DNA from: Flavobacteriales bacterium
Lineage (GTDB): Bacteria > Bacteroidota > Bacteroidia > Flavobacteriales_F > PHOS-HE28
Reading direction: 5' to 3'
Assembly (NCBI GenBank): GCA_018057455.1
Contig: JAGPDT010000029.1
Location: 1-36,346, forward strand
DNA length: 36,346 bases
The first letter of the stretch is position 1, and each line of letters opens with the position of its first letter. The position numbers and the translations under genes are program-made. The notes below the pieces were generated by a model. It was not told the DNA's origin and ran no database searches. It was given only the letters and a program-made list of their open reading frames with translations. Of this stretch, positions 17,601 to 24,092 are shown piece after piece.

Positions 17601-17813
17601 GGTGCCTTGGGCGAGGTTCCCCACTTCGTCGAGCCGCACGTTCATGTTGTAGTGCACGTCCTGCTGCCAATAGCCGGGCCGTGGCGGGCTGTTCTTCCAG
17701 TAGTACGGGTTGTCGGCCTGCCGGAAGGTGTTGGGCGGGTGGAGGGGGTCGAAGGCTTGGGCGAAGGCTGTTCCGCAGAGCAGGCAGGCGAGCAGGAGCG
17801 TGGAATTCCTCAT
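14643..17813 (-). CDS. M1-family metallopeptidase with C-terminal outer-membrane barrel-like region
   Basis: A 1056-residue protein that begins with a signal peptide (MRNSTLLLACLLCGTAFAQ); the frame is open 47 codons further upstream, but the ATG at 17813 places the signal at the N-terminus. Residues about 20-620 are an M1 (gluzincin) aminopeptidase: DSGEEPDYRTLFM precedes the zinc motif HEIAH (375-379), and the third ligand E398 lies in LDEGFTQF, 18 residues after the last His. It would release N-terminal residues from peptides. From about 690 to the end the sequence looks like alternating strands of an outer-membrane barrel: GLGLRGYAGY (R919) resembles the VRGF/Y loop of Omp85 proteins, IKPLTIRFDMPLV a terminal strand, and the last residue is Phe (VGVGRSF). 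The enzyme is probably held at the cell surface or facing the periplasm. A remnant of a similar tail lies at 11202-11294. Confidence 0.9.
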   Translation of the reverse strand: MRNSTLLLACLLCGTAFAQAFDPLHPPNTFRQADNPYYWKNSPPRPGYWQQDVHYNMNVRLDEVGNLAQGTVELTYWNNSPDTLREAFFHLYANAAQPDSYLAQLSGRGNKPVEQQRGTRVPSMTMDGLQARLELDNTILRVTLPRPLLPGESTVFKYDFTTHWGGMGRMKLYSQWGFKHFDGTQWYPRISVYDRKSGWDTQQHLGHEFYGDFGTFDVALDMPNDMVVEATGWLQNPQEVMPPELRKKLDIANFKDKPWNSPPSVITPYQPGVRKVWRYHAENVHDFAFTADPTYRIGEAEWNGIQCIALASEPHASKWQNAAAYAAKCIRAHSGYVGMYGYPKMVVADARDGMEYPMLTLDSGEEPDYRTLFMHEIAHNWFFGMVGNNETYRAMLDEGFTQFIETVGMQHVGEDTLVTEPAATAYERRYTGPALARDQLTFNSYMRAAVRNELPPINVHSDEFSGLHTGYRMVYYKTSAMLFNLQYVLGDTLFNGALRHYFQQWKFKHPYMEDMRQSFTDYTKTDLNWFFDQWIETGKRLDYAVKGVKHRNADVGQRIHFRRSGDMQMPIEFAVKANDGKTYDYLIPNNWFVKKTSATVLPRWIGFDELQRDYYAEVNIPTGIADVRIDTSYRLGDANMLNNSLRFPFESTFDSHIRNWPNWRTYQGFARPDLWYNGYDGLKVGAHFHGSYLRYKHQVWFSAWLNTGLGQSLPGGGVNTAYDPISLNFRYENGTGRWLNGSSIFVAARLLDGLEQYEGGFNWDIPFTKTSLYTNMKFMLRRDSADLTYLLYPDRWELHALNSTWNTGLEHRYDWHKGNGSLGLEVRTAGIGAAYPFAQAAATAKNNTRMGRLNLRTRLLAQYGSGTTPRESQLYLAGASPEDMMADKYTRSIGFVPFDWMGYGAGVNHFQQGGGLGLRGYAGYQAPEKDAEGNVILTYAGNTGAAINAELDLDGLVRFRPGKLADYLHLDVYLFGDVGTMGYRTVTDLGTPQVKLALPRADAGLGAALTIKKFGPLDDIKPLTIRFDMPLVLSALPASETEHVAFRYVVGVGRSF

Positions 17814-17950
17814 CAGTGGGATAGCTGGGCGGGTGCAAATTACCCGAAGGTTCGGGAATTGGGGGCAGGGCGGCGTTTCGTCACGGGACCCGGGTCCGTG
17901 GCGGGCGTGTCCGGCCAACGGCCCATGTGGCGGCGAGGGGGTGCGCCCGC

Positions 17951-18907
17951 TCACGCGCGGCCTTCGGCGGGCTGCAGTTTCCTGCTGTGTTCGCGCCGTG
18001 CCTTGGCGATGCTGGTGTTCAGCTCATAACCGATCAGCAGCACGATCATGTTGAAGTGGAGCCAGAGCTGCACGGCGAGGATCACGCCGATGGAGCCGTA
18101 GAGGGCGTTGTAGTCGGTGACGTTGTTGAACACGAAGGCCAGTGCACGGGACAGCAGGAAGATGAGCCCGATGGCCAGCACGGCCCCCGGGGTGAACAGG
18201 TGGAACCGCCGTTGGCCGGGGCTGCCCGCGTAGTACAGGAGGGAGATGGCGACCAGCACGAGCATCACGGAGGTGGCCCACCGGACCAGGGTGAACCCCG
18301 CGCTTTCCAGGAAATGGAAATGATCGCCATGGTCGTGCAGGAGGGAGCGGCCCCAGGAGCTGGCCGTGAGCACGGCCGTGGCCAGCACGCACAGCAGGGA
18401 GAAGGAGAACATCAACAGCAGGCTCACCACGCGTTGTTTCCAGGGCCGGTACCATTCCGTAACGTAGGCACTGCGGCTGAAGCCCTGCAGGATGGCGTGC
18501 ATGCTGTTGCTGGCCAGGAAAATACCGAAGAGGAAGCTGACGCTGAGCAGGGTGCTGTGCTTGCGCAAGACCAGGTCGTGCAGCAGGCCTTCAATGAAGG
18601 CATAGACCTCTTGGGGCAGCATGGTGTGGAAGGCGCCAAGCAGCTTCACCTGGAAATCCGGGACGGGAATGAAGGGGATGAGGGTGAGCAGCACGATCAA
18701 GGCGGGGAACAGGGCGAGGAAGAGGCGGAAGGCGATGGCTGCGGCGCGGTCCACCAAGTTACCTTGCGAGAGGGCATGGAAGAAGAAGCGGGAGACGTGG
18801 TACAGGCTGAACCCGCCGAAACCGGGCAACACGATGCGCTGAAGCAGGCTGATGGCCCGGCGTACGGGCTTCATGAAGAGGAGCTTGCGCACGAGCTTGG
18901 CCGCCAT
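17951..18907 (-). CDS. YihY/BrkB family inner-membrane protein
   Basis: A 318-residue polytopic membrane protein of the YihY family (once called ribonuclease BN, an assignment since withdrawn; true function unclear). Typical family features are the N-terminal FSLYHVSRFFFHALSQG, the conserved RAAAIAFRLFLALFPALIV first helix, GIFLASNSMHAILQGFSRS, and the last helices YNALYGSIGVILAVQLWLHF and FNMIVLLIGYELN. About six helices are visible; the tail is basic. A longer frame reaching 19585 is only read-through into nadC sequence in another frame. The start overlaps the nadC stop by one base (TGATG), so it is probably translated after nadC by re-initiation. Confidence 0.9.
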   Translation of the reverse strand: MAAKLVRKLLFMKPVRRAISLLQRIVLPGFGGFSLYHVSRFFFHALSQGNLVDRAAAIAFRLFLALFPALIVLLTLIPFIPVPDFQVKLLGAFHTMLPQEVYAFIEGLLHDLVLRKHSTLLSVSFLFGIFLASNSMHAILQGFSRSAYVTEWYRPWKQRVVSLLLMFSFSLLCVLATAVLTASSWGRSLLHDHGDHFHFLESAGFTLVRWATSVMLVLVAISLLYYAGSPGQRRFHLFTPGAVLAIGLIFLLSRALAFVFNNVTDYNALYGSIGVILAVQLWLHFNMIVLLIGYELNTSIAKARREHSRKLQPAEGRA

Positions 18908-19752
18908 CAACCCATGGCTTTCAGGCTCAGGTCCAAGCTGGGCACTGAGTGGGTGAGCGCACCGACGGAGATGAAGTCCACCCGGCATTCGGCGTAGGTG
19001 CGGGCGGTGGCCAAGGTGATGCCGCCGCTGGCCTCGGTCTCGAACCGGCCCCCGATGAGCTGCACGGCCTTGCGCAGGTCGGCGGGTTGGAAGTTGTCCA
19101 GCATGATGCGTTGCACGCCGCCGGCGGCCAGTACCTGTTCCACTTCCATGCGGTTGCGTGTTTCCACTTCGATGGGGATGGCCAAGTTGTGTGCCTGCTG
19201 GTAGGCCTTGGCCCGTGCAATGGCCTGCGGGATGCCACCGGCGAAGTCGGCATGGTTGTCCTTGATCATCATCATGTCGTGGAGGCCCATGCGGTGGTTC
19301 ATGCCGCCACCGATGCGCACGGCCCATTTTTCGGTGGAGCGCAGGCCGGGGGTGGTCTTGCGCGTGTCCAGCACGCGGCAGCCCGTGCCCTCGATGGCCT
19401 CCACGAAAGCGCGGGTGAGGGTGGCGATGCCGCTCATGCGCTGCATGAAGTTGAGCAGCACGCGCTCCACCAGCAGGATGCTGCGGGAAGGGCCCTGGAG
19501 GGTGAAGGCGATGTCGCCCGGTACGATGTGCGCGCCATCGAGCAGCAAGGGGCGCAGGTGCAGTTCGGTGCTGAGGTGGCTGCAAATGGCCTGGGCCATC
19601 TCCACGCCGGCCAGGATCCCCTTGTCCTTCACCAGCAGGTGGGCCGCCCCCCGTGCGGTGGCGGGCACGGTGGCGAGCGAGGTGTGGTCGCCATCGCCCA
19701 CATCCTCGGCAAACGCCCGCTGGATCAGCTCTTCGGTTCCTTCGGGCAGCAT
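18907..19752 (-). CDS. nadC: Nicotinate-nucleotide diphosphorylase (carboxylating)
   Basis: Quinolinate phosphoribosyltransferase: quinolinate + PRPP give nicotinate mononucleotide, CO2 and diphosphate, the third step of de novo NAD synthesis, in the cytoplasm. The 281-residue length is standard. Signatures are clear: TSLATVPATARGAAHLLVK near the start, VLDTRKTTPGLRSTEKWAVR, then GGGMNHRMGLHDMMMIKDNH (R, H and K residues that contact quinolinate and PRPP), EVETRNRMEVEQVLAAGGV, MLDNF and EASGGITLATARTYA. Both ends overlap neighbours by one base: its ATG with the DUF4783 stop and its stop with the YihY ATG. nadA and nadB are not in the window. Confidence 0.97.
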   Translation of the reverse strand: MLPEGTEELIQRAFAEDVGDGDHTSLATVPATARGAAHLLVKDKGILAGVEMAQAICSHLSTELHLRPLLLDGAHIVPGDIAFTLQGPSRSILLVERVLLNFMQRMSGIATLTRAFVEAIEGTGCRVLDTRKTTPGLRSTEKWAVRIGGGMNHRMGLHDMMMIKDNHADFAGGIPQAIARAKAYQQAHNLAIPIEVETRNRMEVEQVLAAGGVQRIMLDNFQPADLRKAVQLIGGRFETEASGGITLATARTYAECRVDFISVGALTHSVPSLDLSLKAMG

Positions 19753-20156
19753 CAGCGTCCGGCTTCCATGCGCAATTGCTTCACCTGGAACACGTCGCCG
19801 TTCTTCTTCAGGAAGAAGGTCACCCGGAAGTCGCCGTTGGCCGTGGCCAAGTTGCCGATGTAATAGCTGTCACCGCCCCGGTTGGTGCCTTCATGCACGA
19901 TGGTGAGGCCCTTGGGCGGGTGTTCCTCGAAGAACTTGCGCAGGATCTGCTCGGCCTGGGCCTTGCTGTAGTAGTCACTGGCCGAAGGCAGGGCCATGTC
20001 CACATTGGCCACGAAGTGCTTGGCCAAGGCGGCGGCATTGCCCGAACCGATGGCCGAGACCACCTGGTCCTTCACGCCCGTTTGGGCCTTCAGTCCGCTG
20101 AAGGGCAGCGCGAAGAACAACAACAGGAAAAGGCTTGTGAGCGGGGCGTAGCGCAT
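19752..20156 (-). CDS. DUF4783 family small secreted protein
   Basis: A 134-residue protein with a signal peptide (MRYAPLTSLFLLLFFALPF to LKAQ) and a small alpha/beta domain: VVSAIGSGNAAALAKHFVAN, YYSKAQAEQILRKFFEEHPP, then strands including SYYIGNLATANGDFRVTFFL and FQVKQLRME. This resembles an NTF2/SnoaL-like cone fold and matches DUF4783, a Bacteroidota family with no assigned function that is often found next to nadC. The ATG at 20156 is chosen so that the signal peptide is N-terminal; an ATG 20 codons upstream is less likely. Its stop overlaps the nadC start (TGATG). The 162-base spacer to rlmH is divergent. Confidence 0.8.
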   Translation of the reverse strand: MRYAPLTSLFLLLFFALPFSGLKAQTGVKDQVVSAIGSGNAAALAKHFVANVDMALPSASDYYSKAQAEQILRKFFEEHPPKGLTIVHEGTNRGGDSYYIGNLATANGDFRVTFFLKKNGDVFQVKQLRMEAGR

Positions 20157-20283
20157 GCGAAGCAAGTTTGCAAAGAACGGGCCACAGTTGCACCCTTGCA
20201 AGAGCAGAGTTACCAACAGGCTGGAAGCGGCAAGTTGGCGGCCTGGGAAGGCATGCGGCAGGTTGCGTGCGGCGGGAGCAGGT

Positions 20284-20290
20284 TATTTTG
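20284..20290 (+). promoter_or_regulatory. Promoter-like box for rlmH
   Basis: TATTTTG resembles the Bacteroidota -7 box TAnnTTTG with one base fewer between TA and TTTG. It is followed by CCCCC and lies 28 bases before the rlmH ATG, in the 162-base divergent spacer (20157-20318). No clear -33 TTG was found. Confidence 0.4.
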
Positions 20291-20318
20291 CCCCCTGCTG
20301 GCGCTTGAACGCGATGCG

Positions 20319-20783
20319 ATGAAATTCCGGATGATCCTGGTGGGCCGCACCGAACGCGGGCACGTGGCCGATGGCCAGAAGCACTATGCGGACCGCATCC
20401 GCCGCATGGAAGGCTGGGAGGAGGTGGTGCTTCCCGAAGCGGGCCGTGGCGAGCCGGCGTGGCAGCAACGCACCGAGAGCGAGCGCATCCTGGCCGCCCT
20501 CAAGCCCGGTGAGAAGGTGGTGGTGCTGGATGAGCGGGGCAAGTTGCTCACCAGCCCGGCCTTTGCGGAGCGGCTGGGCACCTGGCGCGACCAAGGCGTG
20601 CGCGACATCGCCTTTGTGATCGGCGGCGCGTACGGCATGACGGACGCAGTACGCGAGCGCGCCGACCTGCTGCTGTCGCTCTCACCGATGGTGTTCCCGC
20701 ATCAATTGGTGCGGGTGCTGTTTGCGGAGCAGCTTTACCGGGGGCTTAGTATCTTGAAGGGGACGGGGTATCATCATGGGTGA
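20319..20783 (+). CDS. rlmH: 23S rRNA pseudouridine(1915) N3-methyltransferase
   Basis: RlmH, a SPOUT-class (trefoil-knot) methyltransferase that adds a methyl group to N3 of pseudouridine 1915 in helix 69 of 23S rRNA within assembled 70S ribosomes. The protein is 154 residues, near the usual 155-160. Diagnostic segments are YADRIRRMEGWEEVVLPE, VVVLDERGKLLTSPAFAERL (about 67-86), the knot signature FVIGGAYGMTDAVRERADLL and the closing SLSPMVFPHQLVRVLFAEQL, then YRGLSILKGTGYHH. The start MKFRMILVG is the family's normal N-terminus; a longer frame from 19653 is antisense to nadC and DUF4783. It is divergent from the DUF4783-nadC-YihY operon and precedes the MBOAT gene. Confidence 0.97.
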   Translation: MKFRMILVGRTERGHVADGQKHYADRIRRMEGWEEVVLPEAGRGEPAWQQRTESERILAALKPGEKVVVLDERGKLLTSPAFAERLGTWRDQGVRDIAFVIGGAYGMTDAVRERADLLLSLSPMVFPHQLVRVLFAEQLYRGLSILKGTGYHHG

Positions 20784-20815
20784 GGGGGGATGAACGGATG
20801 AGGGCCATATTTGCC

Positions 20816-20823
20816 TCAATTCG
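20816..20823 (+). promoter_or_regulatory. Promoter-like box five bases before the MBOAT start
   Basis: TCAATTCG shares the TTCG ending and the five-base distance to ATG with the boxes at 512-519 and 36123-36130, but its TA position is TC. A second candidate, TATTTG, lies at 20809-20813 region upstream. Either could drive MBOAT with almost no leader. Weak on its own. Confidence 0.3.
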
Positions 20824-20828
20824 CGCCC

Positions 20829-22271
20829 ATGCTCTTCGATTCCTCGGGATTCCTCCTCTTTCTGCCCGTGGTCTTCTTCCTTTACTGGTTCGGCACGCGT
20901 CGTTCGTTACGGGCGCAGAACCTGCTCTTGTTAGGGGCGAGCTACTATTTCTACGCTTGTTGGGATTGGCGGTTCCTTTTTCTGCTGGTCTTCTCCACCC
21001 TGCTGGACTATGTGAGCGGACTGAAGATCCACCAGGCCACGACCCAGCACTGGAAGAAGGCATGGCTGGTCCTGAGCGTATGTATCAACCTGGGTTTCCT
21101 GGGCTTTTTCAAGTACTACAATTTCTTCGCCGAGAATTTCGCGGCCCTGCTATCGGACATCGGCTGGGGCGTGAACCCCGTGCTGTTGAATGTGGTGTTA
21201 CCTGTTGGCATCAGCTTCTACACTTTCCACGGACTCAGCTACGTCTTTGACGTGTACCACGGTAAGGTCAACCCTGTACGCAACCCGGTGGATTATGCGC
21301 TCTTCGTCAGCTTCTTTCCGCTGCTGGTGGCAGGGCCCATTGAGCGGGCCACGCACCTGCTGCCCCAGATCCAGCGTCCACGTACATTTAGTAGGGTGCA
21401 GGCCGTGGACGGCCTTCGACAGATATTATGGGGCGTTCTCAAAAAGGTGGTGATCGCGGATAATTGCGGGGCGGTCGTGGACCAGGTCTTCGGCGATCCT
21501 TCGGCACAATCCGCATCTACGCTTCTCTTGGGCACCGTGTTCTTTGCCATGCAGATCTACGGGGATTTCTCCGGCTATTCGGACATTGCGTTGGGGACGG
21601 CGAGGCTCTTTGGAGTGGAGCTGTTGCAAAATTTTTCGTTTCCCTATTTCTCGCGGGACATTGCCGAGTTCTGGAGAAGGTGGCACATTTCCCTTTCCTC
21701 CTGGTTTCGTGATTACCTGTACATCCCCTTGGGCGGCAGCCGGGGGAACAATTGGAAGAGGGTGCGAAACATCTTCATCATTTTCCTTGTCAGCGGCTTT
21801 TGGCACGGTGCCGAATGGACCTTCCTTGCATGGGGTGGCTTGAATGCCGTGTACTTCCTTCCGCTATTGTTGGCTAAACGCAATCGCACGCACATGGACG
21901 TGGTGGCCAAGGGCAGGATGTTGCCCAGCCTGCGGGAAGTATTCCAGATGGGTTCGACTTTTCTGTTGACTTGCATCGCCTGGGTGTTTTTTCGTGCCAA
22001 GGACATGGAGGCCGCTTGGGATTATTTGAAGGGGATGGCCCGCCCATCGTTGGCTTCGCTGCCGGATACCAAGGGCCACGACACCCTTGTGTTGCTCCTG
22101 GTGTTGTTCATGCTAGTGGAGTGGCAAGGGCGCGAGGGAAGGTATGCGCTGGAACGGCTGGGGCTCTCATGGCCACGCCCCATGCGCCTGGCCTTTTACG
22201 GCACACTTGCGTGCTGCATCCTGCTGCTCATGAGACCGGGGCAGATGCCGTTCATTTACTTCCAGTTCTGA
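20829..22271 (+). CDS. MBOAT family O-acyltransferase (AlgI-like)
   Basis: A 480-residue polytopic membrane enzyme of the MBOAT superfamily, closest in build to AlgI, which passes acyl (usually acetyl) groups across the inner membrane for O-acylation of polysaccharide. Family marks are the N-terminal MLFDSSGFLLFLPVVFFLYW, PVGISFYTFHGLSYVFDVY, FPLLVAGPIERATHLLPQ, FSGYSDIALGTARLFG, FWRRWHISLSSWFRDYLYIP with H286, and SGFWHGAEWTFLAWGGLNA with the presumed catalytic H326. Length fits AlgI (about 470-520). The start at 20829 is the conventional MLF/MVF start; six extra in-frame codons upstream are dropped. The SGNH-like gene begins three bases after its stop, the typical MBOAT/SGNH pairing. It opens the second glycan locus. 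Confidence 0.95.
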   Translation: MLFDSSGFLLFLPVVFFLYWFGTRRSLRAQNLLLLGASYYFYACWDWRFLFLLVFSTLLDYVSGLKIHQATTQHWKKAWLVLSVCINLGFLGFFKYYNFFAENFAALLSDIGWGVNPVLLNVVLPVGISFYTFHGLSYVFDVYHGKVNPVRNPVDYALFVSFFPLLVAGPIERATHLLPQIQRPRTFSRVQAVDGLRQILWGVLKKVVIADNCGAVVDQVFGDPSAQSASTLLLGTVFFAMQIYGDFSGYSDIALGTARLFGVELLQNFSFPYFSRDIAEFWRRWHISLSSWFRDYLYIPLGGSRGNNWKRVRNIFIIFLVSGFWHGAEWTFLAWGGLNAVYFLPLLLAKRNRTHMDVVAKGRMLPSLREVFQMGSTFLLTCIAWVFFRAKDMEAAWDYLKGMARPSLASLPDTKGHDTLVLLLVLFMLVEWQGREGRYALERLGLSWPRPMRLAFYGTLACCILLLMRPGQMPFIYFQF

Positions 22272-22273
22272 AA

Positions 22274-23218
22274 ATGGGCAAGTTCCTGCGCGACGTTCTG
22301 CTGTTCGGCCTGCTGGGTGCGGCCATATATGTTGCGTTCCTTTTCGCAGCCGCCTTGCGGGGTGCCGGGGATGGCCCTTGGAACATCAAGTACCGGCCGG
22401 GTGAATTCGGGGGGCTTTGGGAACGGGTGCGGGACAGCACCATGCATCCCCCGCATGACCTGTTGATGATCGGCTCGTCGTTAGCTTATCGGGGCGGGGA
22501 TCCGCGCGTGTTCGCGAAGCATGGCTACCGGCTCTATAATTTGGGTTCCAGCGCCCAAACGCCGCTCCAGACAGAGGTGCTGCTCAAACGCCATTGGCAG
22601 CATGCCCGCGCCGATGTGGTCTTGTTCATTGTTACGGAAGATGTGTTCTGTCAGAAAGGATATGAGAGTTCTTTGGACCTCATTGCGAATGACCGCATAG
22701 ACCAATTAAGCCTGTGCATGGTGGCGCGAACCCCTAACATTGCCTTGCTGAACACTACCGTATATGCTGTGTTGAGGCACGCAGCAGGAACGGTAAGGCC
22801 AAGTGATCACAATTGGCCGGAAGGGAAGCATGACGTGTATGTGCCCGGAGGCTATGTGGAGCGAAAGGGTACAACCTTCAATCCCCGTCAATGGACTCCT
22901 CTTCAGGACAGCACACCACTGGTGATGCAGAAGGAGGCATTTGAGCGATGCCTGGAGTTTGTAAGGAAGCAGGGCGCACAACCGGTGATCATATCTCCGC
23001 CTGTGACAGACGGCTACTGGCTGGCTCCCGGGAAGTCTTGGGGACTCGCCTATTGGCAGTCATTGGCCCCATACTATGATTATAGCCGATTGCATCAGGG
23101 GCCGGACAGCCTATACTTCCAAGATGGACGGCACCAGAACCAACACGGCGTGGTCCGGTTTGATCGGGCCTTGGTGCAGGACCTTGTCAAGGATGGATGG
23201 TTGGCTCCGAAGGACTGA
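22274..23218 (+). CDS. SGNH-hydrolase-like partner of the MBOAT acyltransferase
   Basis: A 314-residue protein with one N-terminal membrane anchor (about residues 8-28, VLLFGLLGAAIYVAFLFAAA) and an exported domain that looks like a divergent SGNH/GDSL fold. Block I reads HDLLMIGSSLAYRG (S69 the likely nucleophile; the usual GDS is GSS). YNLGSSAQTPLQTE may form block II, and the C-terminal D284-x-x-H287 lies in QDGRHQNQHG. In alginate-type systems such a partner (AlgJ/AlgX class) takes acyl groups from the MBOAT protein and places them on the polymer. The gene starts three bases after the MBOAT stop. Sequence similarity to AlgJ itself is not obvious, so the role rests on motif order and pairing. 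Confidence 0.7.
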   Translation: MGKFLRDVLLFGLLGAAIYVAFLFAAALRGAGDGPWNIKYRPGEFGGLWERVRDSTMHPPHDLLMIGSSLAYRGGDPRVFAKHGYRLYNLGSSAQTPLQTEVLLKRHWQHARADVVLFIVTEDVFCQKGYESSLDLIANDRIDQLSLCMVARTPNIALLNTTVYAVLRHAAGTVRPSDHNWPEGKHDVYVPGGYVERKGTTFNPRQWTPLQDSTPLVMQKEAFERCLEFVRKQGAQPVIISPPVTDGYWLAPGKSWGLAYWQSLAPYYDYSRLHQGPDSLYFQDGRHQNQHGVVRFDRALVQDLVKDGWLAPKD

Positions 23219-23304
23219 GCGAACAGGTGGTCTGGCAATATGGCCGACCGGATCATGGACGAAGCAAGCGTGAAGGCGCCACGGCCCACTTTAGGTTGAG
23301 GTGC

Positions 23305-24018
23305 TCAGGACCTTGCCGGTGATGGGTCCCGATTTCCGTAATACTTCATGATGACCGGGCGCCAATCATCGGCCTCTGGCCAAGGACCAAGCCGGGCCGC
23401 ATGCCAATGTGCTTTGAAGAGGGCATTGTCCACTTGATAGCAGGCCCCTCGCTCTTCCTCGGCAACCGTGGCCTTTTCGCCCAAGGCAAGCTCCATGGCT
23501 GCCACTAGGTCAGGTATACGTACAGGTTGGTCGAAGCACGTATTCACGGTCATCCCCCGGTATGCATCATCCATGATCATCCCTTGGCAGGCTCCGAACA
23601 GTGTGTCCACGTCCATCAGGTAGCGGCATGCACGCAGGTGTACATGCAACGTTCGTCGCGCAAGTATGCTGTCCCGGATATGGTTGCACAATGTGTGCGG
23701 GTTGGATCCTGGGCCTATGATGTTGGGCAGGCGGAAGATGATGTGGTCCGGAAACAAGGCGCGGACCAGTTGCTCCATGCGCGACTTATGCAGGATATAG
23801 GCTGTCGAGCACAGGGAAGGGTCATAGAGGCTGGTGGTGCTGAAATACACCAGCCGGGCCGTGATGCCAACATGTTCCTTAAGCATCTGCTGTTCGCGCA
23901 GATAATCCGCATCCTTTGCCGTGGTTGAATTGGAGACCCCTGATGCAAATATCAGCGTGCCCGGCTCCTCAGCGAGAGACCGGAAGGCGGAAGCGATAAG
24001 GCCGGAACCGAGGATCAT
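23305..24018 (-). CDS. Short NAD-dependent epimerase/dehydratase-like SDR (copy 2)
   Basis: A 237-residue paralogue of the SDR at 8078-8776; roughly half of residues agree by eye. Shared blocks are MILGSGL-x-A-x-AF at the N-terminus, FASGVSNS, RLVYFST-x-SL-x-DP, the SDR pair Y-x-x-H-K (YILHKSRMEQ), NPHTLCNHIR, ACRY and VDN-x-x-FK. It is likewise shorter than usual for the family and has no signal peptide. The start at 24018 is preferred over the ATG at 24048 because likeness to copy 1 begins there and the same box precedes it. Here it closes a minus-strand run of methyltransferase, deacetylase and formyltransferase, 74 bases after the latter. Its likely role is sugar-nucleotide modification; the reaction is unknown. 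Confidence 0.8.
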   Translation of the reverse strand: MILGSGLIASAFRSLAEEPGTLIFASGVSNSTTAKDADYLREQQMLKEHVGITARLVYFSTTSLYDPSLCSTAYILHKSRMEQLVRALFPDHIIFRLPNIIGPGSNPHTLCNHIRDSILARRTLHVHLRACRYLMDVDTLFGACQGMIMDDAYRGMTVNTCFDQPVRIPDLVAAMELALGEKATVAEEERGACYQVDNALFKAHWHAARLGPWPEADDWRPVIMKYYGNRDPSPARS

Positions 24019-24024
24019 GGCAGG

Positions 24025-24032
24025 CAAAGAAA
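24025..24032 (-). promoter_or_regulatory. Promoter-like box before SDR copy 2
   Basis: Minus-strand TTTCTTTG, six bases before the ATG at 24018, identical to the octamer before SDR copy 1 (8784-8791). It would allow the SDR to be transcribed separately from the upstream formyltransferase. Confidence 0.4.
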
Positions 24033-24092
24033 GGCCGATTGGCGGCAAGTGCGTCCATGGTGTCCGGGATCAAGTGGCACCATGGCGGTGTG

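Noticed and set aside
17886-17897. Perfect palindrome GGACCCGGGTCC after the YihY stop
   Set aside because: It has CAC/GTG flanks but no room for a stable loop beyond a few bases and no T-tract; in such GC-rich sequence a 12-base palindrome can arise by chance, so it is not called a terminator or operator.
17951-19585. A 544-codon version of the YihY protein
   Set aside because: The extra N-terminal part is nadC sequence read in another frame (Arg/Pro/His-rich); the family start is at 18907.
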